The notes beneath the pieces are model-generated. The model did no database searches. It was given only the letters and a program-made list of their open reading frames with translations, and was not told where the DNA came from. A program made the translations under genes and the position numbers. Of a DNA stretch of 64,000 nt, positions 1 to 7,315 are shown piece by piece. This DNA is from Thalassospira alkalitolerans (GTDB lineage: Bacteria; Pseudomonadota; Alphaproteobacteria; Rhodospirillales; Thalassospiraceae). The number at the start of each line of letters is the position of its first letter. Within the stretch, counting starts at the first letter, position 1. The DNA is taken from NCBI RefSeq assembly GCF_002115745.1, contig NZ_JFKB01000010.1:1-64000 (forward strand). Reading direction: 5' to 3'.

Positions 1-1323
1 CACACCGGTAACGTCAACCGTGAGTTCCTCAACCACAACGGCGGTATCAGTACCGTCCGTTGTGGACACAGAGACTGTCAGATCGAAACTACCGCTAAAG
101 TTTTCGCCCGGCGTGACGGTAAGACCATCCAGATCGCCAGTTTGCAGGGTCCAGGTTCCATCACCGTTATTCGTCCCAGCCGACAGCGTCGCGCCGTCGG
201 GAACACCGGAAATGGTAATCGAGAGGGTTTCGCTGGAATCAAGTAATTCGGTATCGATTGACAGTGCAATCGCGCTGTCTTCAGCGCCACTGGCATTTGA
301 AACATCAAGCGTCGCGCCATCAGAGACGGCATCAACATCCACGGTCAGAGTCGTGGTAGCCGAAGATCGGCTGCCATTGGCCTCTGCGCTGGTTGCTGTC
401 ACCGAAAGATCGAAACTGCCGTTATAGTTTTCACCCGGCGTTACGGTCAGGCCCGCAAGCTGATCCGGTCTTAGGGTCCAGGTCCCATTACCATTACTGG
501 TTCCGGCAGACAGGATCGCACCATCCGGAACCCCCGAAATCGTGATCGAGAGGGTTTCATTGCCCCCATCGAGATCACGAAGGGCCGCAGAAATATCAAG
601 CGAGATCGCGCTGTCTTCAGCGCCTGTCGCATTGCCGGCCTGAAGGACCGGCGCATTAGCGATTTTCGGCGCATCGTCTGTTGTGTCAGACACCGCAACA
701 TCATCGTCGTCCGCAGAAGCTTCTTCGTTGGCAGCTTCGGCAGAAACAGCGCCAGCCGAGCTGTCTTCAAGCCCACCATCAGAGCCACGGTCAACGTTTA
801 GTTCACGACCGACATCTCCGATATCGCCTTCGCCTGTGCGCGCACCGGGCCCAGTTCTGGCTTGGATATCATAACCTGTCTGAAGGTCCTGAAGAGTGAT
901 GTCGTCGCTGCGAAGCGAGAGCGGTTCGCGCTCAATATTGGCCCGAGTCGGATCGACGCTTTCAGAAACCGTATCGATATTTGTCTGGGTTTCAGCCCTT
1001 TCGGCTTCGGCCAGGGACTGTTTCTGGACCGCATCGTGTTCAATCGCGTGTTCTTCACGCTGGTCCGATGCGTTACGACGACGGAATTCACGCTGCTGTT
1101 CACCCTCCGGATTTTCTGTACGGGTGCCATAGTGAACGGAACTGTACTGTTCATTAGGACGCGGCGCATCATCTACCTGTTCACGATGGAGCTCTACGAG
1201 TTCGTCGGAATCATCGGTATTGCTGCCATCACGCAACAGATCATTGTCAGCACCACCAGTCTCGGACTGTTTGCTACCAAGATTGTTCTGTTCGTGTTCC
1301 GAGTCGCGTAAATTGTCCGCCAT
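1..1323 (-). CDS. Giant repeat adhesin exported by type I secretion, N-terminal 441 residues (partial)
   Basis: Reading from the ATG at 1323 the frame stays open to base 1, so at least 441 residues are present and the rest lies beyond the window. Residues 1 to about 215 are hydrophilic and acidic with no signal peptide. From about residue 220 there are at least two Ig/cadherin-like repeats of about 112 residues (336-bp period), each carrying GAEDSAI, LSITISGVPDGA and GLTVTPGENF/Y-type segments. This is the style of BapA/LapA-like and VCBS/RTX-family surface adhesins, which are secreted through a C-terminal signal. The type I secretion genes lie immediately upstream on the same strand. A GGAG-type ribosome site precedes the ATG by about 10 nt. 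Function in adhesion or biofilm is inferred from family and context. The C-terminal signal and any retention module are not visible. Confidence 0.85.
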   Translation of the reverse strand, partial: MADNLRDSEHEQNNLGSKQSETGGADNDLLRDGSNTDDSDELVELHREQVDDAPRPNEQYSSVHYGTRTENPEGEQQREFRRRNASDQREEHAIEHDAVQKQSLAEAERAETQTNIDTVSESVDPTRANIEREPLSLRSDDITLQDLQTGYDIQARTGPGARTGEGDIGDVGRELNVDRGSDGGLEDSSAGAVSAEAANEEASADDDDVAVSDTTDDAPKIANAPVLQAGNATGAEDSAISLDISAALRDLDGGNETLSITISGVPDGAILSAGTSNGNGTWTLRPDQLAGLTVTPGENYNGSFDLSVTATSAEANGSRSSATTTLTVDVDAVSDGATLDVSNASGAEDSAIALSIDTELLDSSETLSITISGVPDGATLSAGTNNGDGTWTLQTGDLDGLTVTPGENFSGSFDLTVSVSTTDGTDTAVVVEELTVDVTGV

Positions 1324-1342
1324 CTAACCCATTCTCCGTGAA

Positions 1343-1410
1343 ATGCGGACAGGGAACCCTGAATCCGCATCTCTATACAAATGTATAGAATTCTCTGAAT
1401 TACCAGAGAA
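1343..1410 (-). promoter_or_regulatory. Three consecutive inverted repeats upstream of the adhesin gene
   Basis: The 143-bp gap between the HlyD-type gene and the adhesin start holds three dyads in a row. At 1343-1370, arms ATGCGGA/TCCGCAT enclose CAGGG-aa-CCCTG, with a two-base bulge. At 1372-1389 there is a perfect 8-bp palindrome, TCTATACA-aa-TGTATAGA. At 1391-1410, 7-bp arms TTCTCTG/CAGAGAA flank 6 nt. On the minus strand TTCAGA (1394-1399) and TATAGA (1372-1377) are 16 bp apart and could be -35 and -10 elements. The first hairpin would then lie in the leader, just before the ribosome site. Symmetry is seen directly; a regulatory role is inference. Confidence 0.5.
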
Positions 1411-1466
1411 AAGTGCGGCCAGGCAGTAGAAATGACGATGTCATAACCAGCGGGACCATTATAAAA

Positions 1467-2819
1467 TCAGCGTTCGCTAAATGCCTGATCAAGCGAGACA
1501 TAAACCGGCTTGAGCAGATATTGCAGCAACGTCCTTTCCCCGGTTTGAATGTCGGCTTGAACCGTCATACCGGGGATAATCGGCTGAGCACGGGCGCCGT
1601 CACCAACCAAGTCAGAATCGAGAGCAACACGCCCTTTGTAATACGGACGTCCATCTTCATCAACAAAAGTAGATGCCGATATCGATACCAATTCGCCACT
1701 TATACTACCATATCGTATATAGTCAAAGGCACTAACTTTGACCGTGACAGGCTGCCCAAGGTGAACATGGCCGATATCCTCGGTGGAAATCCGAGTTTCC
1801 GCGACCAAAACATCATCAGTCGGCACCAGTTCCATCACGACCTGCGCAGGCGCAATGACCCCACCGATGGTGGTAAATTGCAGTCCCTTGATATAGCCTC
1901 TGGACGGTGCATGAATTTCAAGGCGTGCCACACGATCCTTGAGCTTGCGTAATGTCTCGCTCGTTTGAGCAATCTCGCCACCAAGACGGCCAAGTTCGCT
2001 GAAAGCCTCTTCGCGCTGACTGTTATGCAATTCATTCAGGCGAAGGTTAGCTTCGGCAATGGTTTCACGCGCGCGCGCCATTTCGGCAACAACCCCGGAC
2101 AAATTCCCCTGTGCCTCGTTCAATTCGCGCTGAATATTCAAGAATAGAACCTTGGAATTCAGCCCCTGTTCGTAGAGCGACCGCCGCATGGTGACTTCCT
2201 GATTCAACAGATCGACCGATCGGCGTAACGTGCCTTCCTGCTGCTGTAGTTGGGCCAGTTCCGCATTCCGTTCCTTGATCTGGACCAGAAGGATGGCACG
2301 CTGGCTGATATCAAGATCGGTTTTAATCCGATAGATTTCCTGCTGATTTTGCGCCAGTTCCGGATAACGATCCATCAATGCACTAAAATCGGGATCACGC
2401 GATTCGGCAAGCGCACGATAACGTTCAGCCTCAAGCCGCAAGCTGGCAAGTCTGGTTTCGACCTGCGACAATTCCGCCTGCGATGCCTCGGGTTTGAGGC
2501 GCATCAATACCTGGTTCTTGTCAACCAAATCACCATCACGCACCATGATTTCGGAAATAATACCACCTTCAAGATGCTGGATCTTATTGACTGCACCGGT
2601 TGGGATAACCTGACCAAACGTGGTTGCCGTTTCCTTGATCTGTGTTGTCGCGGCCCATGCCACCAATGCAACGAAGCCAACCGACAACATCACCATGGCC
2701 GACCGGACAAAGATCGAAATACCGCCTTCTTCAAGCAGGACGGCATGCGACAAATAGCGCGCCATACGACGTGATTGACGAAACCGTTCAATCGCTGTGT
2801 TCTGAACTGTGTCACTCAT
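1467..2819 (-). CDS. HlyD-family membrane fusion protein of type I secretion system
   Basis: This 450-residue protein is the periplasmic adaptor that links the inner-membrane ABC exporter to an outer-membrane TolC-like channel. A short cytoplasmic N-terminus is followed by one membrane segment at about residues 39-57. The beta-barrel/lipoyl-like half starts with the typical QHLEGGIISEIMVRDGD stretch (about 83-99). A long coiled-coil region (about 110-300) and a closing barrel domain follow. Length and order match HlyD/LapC-type proteins. Its start overlaps the stop of the upstream ABC gene by 4 nt (ATGA), so translation is likely coupled. Neighbours make it the adaptor for the adhesin encoded next to it. 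No TolC-type gene is in this window. Confidence 0.93.
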   Translation of the reverse strand: MSDTVQNTAIERFRQSRRMARYLSHAVLLEEGGISIFVRSAMVMLSVGFVALVAWAATTQIKETATTFGQVIPTGAVNKIQHLEGGIISEIMVRDGDLVDKNQVLMRLKPEASQAELSQVETRLASLRLEAERYRALAESRDPDFSALMDRYPELAQNQQEIYRIKTDLDISQRAILLVQIKERNAELAQLQQQEGTLRRSVDLLNQEVTMRRSLYEQGLNSKVLFLNIQRELNEAQGNLSGVVAEMARARETIAEANLRLNELHNSQREEAFSELGRLGGEIAQTSETLRKLKDRVARLEIHAPSRGYIKGLQFTTIGGVIAPAQVVMELVPTDDVLVAETRISTEDIGHVHLGQPVTVKVSAFDYIRYGSISGELVSISASTFVDEDGRPYYKGRVALDSDLVGDGARAQPIIPGMTVQADIQTGERTLLQYLLKPVYVSLDQAFSER

Positions 2820-4954
2820 AGGAAACCTCCGTCGATCACTTGTTGCTTGATGCGTGCCGGCGGTGCATCGGCGCGCAACTGCCCGGCTTCAAGAACAATG
2901 ATGCGATCGGCCAGATCAAGATGACTGGGCCGATGGGTAATTAGAAAAATGGTTGATCCGCCACGCAAACGATTGATCGTATCCTGGAACGCACGGTCCG
3001 CCTTTTGATCAAGGCCATTGGTCGGTTCATCAAACAAGATAATTGGTGCCTCGCGAACAAAGGCACGCGCCAGCGCCAATCGCTGTAAGAAACTCGCCGA
3101 GAAACGTAACGAATGCTGATCGCCAATACGGGTTTCAAAACCGCTGGGCAGGGCTTCGATGTCGTTCAGAATGCCTGCAGACATACAGGCCATCCGCAAT
3201 TCATCAGGGGATGCCACCGGATTTGCCAAACGCAAATTCTGGGCAATCGAGCCCCGGAAAAATTCGATATCCTGCGGGACATAGGAAATCGACTGGCGCA
3301 AAGTCTGTGGGTCCATCTGGCGGATATCAGCCCCATCAATCAAAACCGCACCGGCCTGTGGTTGATACATGCCGGCAATCAGTTTGATCAGGGATGATTT
3401 ACCCGCCCCATTCGATCCAACAACGGCAATCACTTGCCCGGCTTTAATATCAAAATTCACCCCTACCAGCGCCGGATCGGAATCCGGGCTATAGCGGAAA
3501 CTGACGCGCGAGAAGGTTACATTTCCCTCGAACCGGCGTTGCCCGACGGTACGCGGCACAAGATCGCGTTCAGGCGCCAGGGTCATCAAACGGTTAATCT
3601 GGTTCACACTGCCACGCAACTGGGCCAAACGCGGCATCCCGACGAACGCCTGGTTGATCGGACCCAGAACGCGCCATGCCAGCATCATCGATGCCACAAG
3701 CGCACCGACAGTCATGTTGCCTGCCATCACCTGAGTTGCCCCGACGGCAAGCACCAACGCACCAGCCGAAATCATCAGAATCTGGGCAGATGTATTGATA
3801 ACGTTATTTACCATCGCCACCCGGAACCCGGCATAAGCGGTATCGGCCGAAATATCGCGGAATCGCGATAACCAGCGATGCTCGGCACCAGTATATTTTA
3901 ACGCCTGCATCTTGGCGACGGTTTCGACAAGAAATTCCTGCCGGTTAGCGCCATTACGCCCAAGTTCCGAAACCCGGCGAGACACAACAGGAAAGGATAC
4001 CAGACCGATCAGGGCAAACACCACAATCAACCCGATCGGAATCAGCGCCAGCCAACCGCCAAGGAGTGCCATCGCAATCAGGAAAATCGGCATAAACGGC
4101 ATTTCCATGATCACAAGTGCCATCGGCCCGGTAAAGAATTCACGCACACTTTCGAAATCGCGAATACGCGAAATCTGCACCCCGACCGGAGCCCGTTCGG
4201 TAAAGGCAGGGGGCAAGGACAAAAGCCGTTCGAAGATTGCGCTGCTGACCAGCGTATCAAGCCGTGCGCCAAAATGACTGACCATCTGACTGCGCAGATT
4301 ACGCAGCACCCAATCCATAATCAGGACAATGCTGATCCCTATGCCAAACTGGATCAGCATGGGAATGGATCGCGTGCCAATCACACGGTCATAAATGCCC
4401 ATGACAAAGATCGGGCTGGCAAGCGCCATCAGGTTCAGCATTAGCGTGATCAGCAGAAGCTGCCCACCAAGGGCCGAAAACCGGGCGGTTATCCCGCCAA
4501 ACCAACCACGCTTGTCTTCTTCAAAATACCGCTCGCTACGATCAGCTTGGGTAAACTGGAACAAACGACCAGGCAGATTGCCTGGTTTAATGACCCGTTC
4601 ACTGCTGGTGCCACCATCAAATACCCGAATACCGATATTTTCCGGCCGGATCACAACCAATGCCGTGCCATTATCAGGCACAAACAGGCAGGGCATCAAA
4701 CGATCATCAATCTGATCGAACGTGGTATCGATTTCACGCGACCGGTAATTCAGATTGGCCAGGACATTACGGAAATCAGTCAGGTCGAGTGCATCGCTCA
4801 TATGAGGCAGTGCCTCGGCAACCTGTCGCGGCAAACCGCGCCAGCCAAGCGCCTGCAACAAGGGCCACAGACAGGCATCAAAATCCGACAGGGCATCATT
4901 GCTGGCAAGGCCCATACGATAGTTCAGCGCAAAGTCCATATTTTCGATGCTCAT
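2816..4954 (-). CDS. Type I secretion ABC transporter with C39-like domain (first of a pair)
   Basis: This 712-residue exporter has a substrate-docking C39-peptidase-like N-terminal domain (about 1-130), an ABC membrane domain (about 150-420) and a nucleotide-binding domain. Walker A is GSNGAGKS at 513-520, and the Walker B ILFDE with catalytic Glu643 is present, as is the H-loop in ITHRPS. The signature motif is abnormal: FSASFLQR at 618-625 where LSGGQ-type sequence is expected. No catalytic Cys pattern of an active C39 protease was recognised, so the first domain is probably a docking domain as in HlyB/LapB. The gene overlaps both neighbours by 4 nt. It probably pairs with the 571-residue ABC protein encoded upstream to form a heterodimer. 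Confidence 0.9.
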   Translation of the reverse strand: MSIENMDFALNYRMGLASNDALSDFDACLWPLLQALGWRGLPRQVAEALPHMSDALDLTDFRNVLANLNYRSREIDTTFDQIDDRLMPCLFVPDNGTALVVIRPENIGIRVFDGGTSSERVIKPGNLPGRLFQFTQADRSERYFEEDKRGWFGGITARFSALGGQLLLITLMLNLMALASPIFVMGIYDRVIGTRSIPMLIQFGIGISIVLIMDWVLRNLRSQMVSHFGARLDTLVSSAIFERLLSLPPAFTERAPVGVQISRIRDFESVREFFTGPMALVIMEMPFMPIFLIAMALLGGWLALIPIGLIVVFALIGLVSFPVVSRRVSELGRNGANRQEFLVETVAKMQALKYTGAEHRWLSRFRDISADTAYAGFRVAMVNNVINTSAQILMISAGALVLAVGATQVMAGNMTVGALVASMMLAWRVLGPINQAFVGMPRLAQLRGSVNQINRLMTLAPERDLVPRTVGQRRFEGNVTFSRVSFRYSPDSDPALVGVNFDIKAGQVIAVVGSNGAGKSSLIKLIAGMYQPQAGAVLIDGADIRQMDPQTLRQSISYVPQDIEFFRGSIAQNLRLANPVASPDELRMACMSAGILNDIEALPSGFETRIGDQHSLRFSASFLQRLALARAFVREAPIILFDEPTNGLDQKADRAFQDTINRLRGGSTIFLITHRPSHLDLADRIIVLEAGQLRADAPPARIKQQVIDGGFL

Positions 4955-6666
4955 GACCGGGCCTCCAGACGCTGTACTTCTTCGGCCTCGATCACCGGTT
5001 GAGTTCCGCCGCGCCGCAAAACAGGCACAAGACGTTTCTCGATCAGGCGATATTGCTTATCCGCCAATGCGATCAATGACGGACGATGCGATACCATCAC
5101 CAAGGTGCAATGTTTGCGTAATTCGATCAGAAGACCGGCCAGAATATTATCGCCCGCAATATCAAGCGAACTGTTGGCTTCATCAAACAAGACAATTCGC
5201 GGGTAATCGATCAGAGCACGCGCAATCGCAATGCGCTGTTTGACCCCGCGCGGGAGTGTCTCTGATGCCTGTCCGCCAACCTCGGTATCGTAACCATGCG
5301 GCATGCGCATCACAATTTCGTCCAGCCCCAGGCGCTTGGAAATCTCGACCACCCGTTCGCTACCAATTTCCTTACGAAAAGAGGTGATGTTTTCAATGAT
5401 GGTGCCCTTAAACATCACCCCGTGCTGCGGCAGATAAGCAATCTGGCGGCGAATGGATTCGGACGCGTATTTTTTTGGATCACGACCATCAAGACGCACC
5501 GATCCGCTATCGGGACGAAGTGCCCCCATCAAAAGCCACAAAAGCGTGGTTTTACCGGTTCCGTTATCACCGGTAATTGCAACCGATTCACCCGGCTGAA
5601 TTGCAAGAGTCAGGTTTTCAAATACCGTATCTCCATCCAGATGCGAGAAACTGACATCCTCAAGCTCGATCCGGCCTTCAAGCGGGGGCATCTCGGGGGC
5701 ATCGTCAGCATCTTCGGGGGGCAAACGGAAAAGTTCGCGGCAACGATCCCGTGCCACGCGGATATTCTGGAATTGAGTCCACAGCCCCATCGCGCGTTGA
5801 AGTGGCTGGATCGAGCGCCCGGCCAGCATGGTACAAGCCGCAAGGCCACCAACCGTCAGTTCAGCATTAATCACCAGCAAACTGCCGACACCGGCAACAA
5901 GGATCATCGTAAGCATCGAAAAACTGGCGCTGGAATTGATTGCGGCATGAGCACAACGGGCCGCAATCAAATCATCCTCGGAACACTGGATCTGAAGCTG
6001 ATCATGGCGACGGATCATCATATTTTCCATCGCCATCGCCTTGATGGTGTGAATCCCCGTAAGGGTTTCAATGATGAAGTTGTATCGCCGTTCGTCAGCC
6101 TGACTGCGTTCGTCCAGCGCGTGGCGTAACCGACGCCCCAACAGCAGTGCGGTCAACATGAAAGCAACCAAAATACCCAAGGGCACAATCACCAGCTTAC
6201 CACCAATGATTGCAATCAAGCCAAGGAACAAAACAATGAACGGCAAATCAATAACCGCGCCAATCGCCTGACCAGCATAGAAATCGCGCAGGACATTAAG
6301 GCTGTTTAGCCGTTGCAGGTGCAGACCCGGAGCTGTTTTTTCATAATCGGACAGACTGGTCGACAGTAAATGGCCAACCGCCGTCTGAGAGCTTCGATGT
6401 TCGAATTTGGCCGCCGATAGCGCAGAAATATAAGCCCGTCCCAAACGCAAAGTCGCCTCAAGCGCCAGCGCACCAAACACACCGAGCACCAAAAGCGTCA
6501 AAGTCGAAACCGCATTGTGCGGCAGAACGCGATCATATACCTGCAGCAACGTCACCGGCAGCGCCAGTGACAGCAAATTGATCACAAGCGCCGCAAGCAG
6601 GATGGCAAAACGACCAGCACGTAGATGCGACAACGTCCCGATATTCAGGACAGGCTTGCGTTTCAT
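4951..6666 (-). CDS. Type I secretion ABC transporter without C39 domain (second of a pair)
   Basis: This 571-residue ABC exporter half has an N-terminal membrane domain (about 20-310) and one nucleotide-binding domain. Walker A GDNGTGKTT starts at residue 366. Walker B VLFDE ends in Glu496 and the H-loop SHRPS is present. The signature is degenerate: LPRGV at 471-475 instead of LSGGQ. It is first in a minus-strand operon, overlaps the next ABC gene by 4 nt, and lacks that protein's N-terminal domain. Most type I systems use a homodimer of one ABC protein, so two adjacent different halves suggest a heterodimer. This is inferred, and either protein could instead act alone. Confidence 0.88.
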   Translation of the reverse strand: MKRKPVLNIGTLSHLRAGRFAILLAALVINLLSLALPVTLLQVYDRVLPHNAVSTLTLLVLGVFGALALEATLRLGRAYISALSAAKFEHRSSQTAVGHLLSTSLSDYEKTAPGLHLQRLNSLNVLRDFYAGQAIGAVIDLPFIVLFLGLIAIIGGKLVIVPLGILVAFMLTALLLGRRLRHALDERSQADERRYNFIIETLTGIHTIKAMAMENMMIRRHDQLQIQCSEDDLIAARCAHAAINSSASFSMLTMILVAGVGSLLVINAELTVGGLAACTMLAGRSIQPLQRAMGLWTQFQNIRVARDRCRELFRLPPEDADDAPEMPPLEGRIELEDVSFSHLDGDTVFENLTLAIQPGESVAITGDNGTGKTTLLWLLMGALRPDSGSVRLDGRDPKKYASESIRRQIAYLPQHGVMFKGTIIENITSFRKEIGSERVVEISKRLGLDEIVMRMPHGYDTEVGGQASETLPRGVKQRIAIARALIDYPRIVLFDEANSSLDIAGDNILAGLLIELRKHCTLVMVSHRPSLIALADKQYRLIEKRLVPVLRRGGTQPVIEAEEVQRLEARS

Positions 6667-6835
6667 AACGCCATCAATCTCCTAGGCCACACCAAAGTAT
6701 GGGAACATATACATTGAGATAGTATCAATAGTCCATGCCCATAACATACGCAAGAACAAGCTGAAGATATTACAACCTGTTATTTGGCTATGCGATGTCA
6801 GAGATCAATTCAAAGAAACAACTATATTTTAGAAA

Positions 6836-7240
6836 CTATTCATCACTGCGCAACCGATCCGTTGCGCGCCTTTCGGCTTTGGTCGGACGCCCGCTTCCGG
6901 AGGAACGCTCTGCAACCGGGGCTGTTCGAATATCTGAAGCTACTTCTTTTTTCGCCATGCGCGGCGGTGAATGATCCGCGTAGAGCAATTGTGCTTCGGG
7001 TGCCGGACCACGCCGTTCACCAAGCACAAGAACCTCTACAACGCGCAAATGCGGCCCCTGAAAAAACTGTAACCGGTCACCGGTGACGACCATCACGCTG
7101 GCTTTGGATACGGATTTTCCGTTCAGTATAATATGCCCCGCCTGGCAGGCTTTGCTCGCCAAGGAGCGCGTTTTATAGAACCGCGCATACCACAACCATT
7201 TATCCATGCGGATCTTGCCGCCAGGCAATTCTTTCGTCAT
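6836..7240 (-). CDS. hslR: Hsp15-like S4-domain RNA-binding protein
   Basis: This is a 134-residue protein with an S4 RNA-binding domain at about residues 10-70, recognisable by MDKWLWYARFYKTRSLASKAC and the following GHIILNGK turn. A basic, Ser/Arg-rich tail follows. Hsp15 (HslR) binds stalled 50S subunits that carry nascent-chain tRNA and helps recycle them. Length and order match the family. The gene lies 75 bp downstream of the helicase gene on the same strand, with a possible terminator hairpin between, so co-transcription is uncertain. Confidence 0.88.
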   Translation of the reverse strand: MTKELPGGKIRMDKWLWYARFYKTRSLASKACQAGHIILNGKSVSKASVMVVTGDRLQFFQGPHLRVVEVLVLGERRGPAPEAQLLYADHSPPRMAKKEVASDIRTAPVAERSSGSGRPTKAERRATDRLRSDE

Positions 7241-7268
7241 GTATTTATTTTACCATCCAAAACGCAAA

Positions 7269-7293
7269 ACGGCGACCCTGTAAAGGATCGCCG
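7269..7293 (-). terminator. Candidate terminator after the helicase gene
   Basis: On the minus strand CGGCGA and TCGCCG arms flank a 12-nt stretch that can pair further through CC/GG. A T-rich run (TTTTGCGTTTT) follows. It lies just past the helicase stop codon and before the hslR-like gene. Confidence 0.5.
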
Positions 7294-7315
7294 CCGTGCT
7301 AAAAATCAGTCGAAA

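Noticed and set aside
1343-1370. Reading the first hairpin before the adhesin as a terminator of the secretion operon
   Set aside because: No T-run follows on the minus strand and it lies closer to the next ribosome site than to the preceding stop codon.
5296-6129. 277-residue plus-strand frame opposite the ABC gene
   Set aside because: Walker motifs on the minus strand show the true coding strand.
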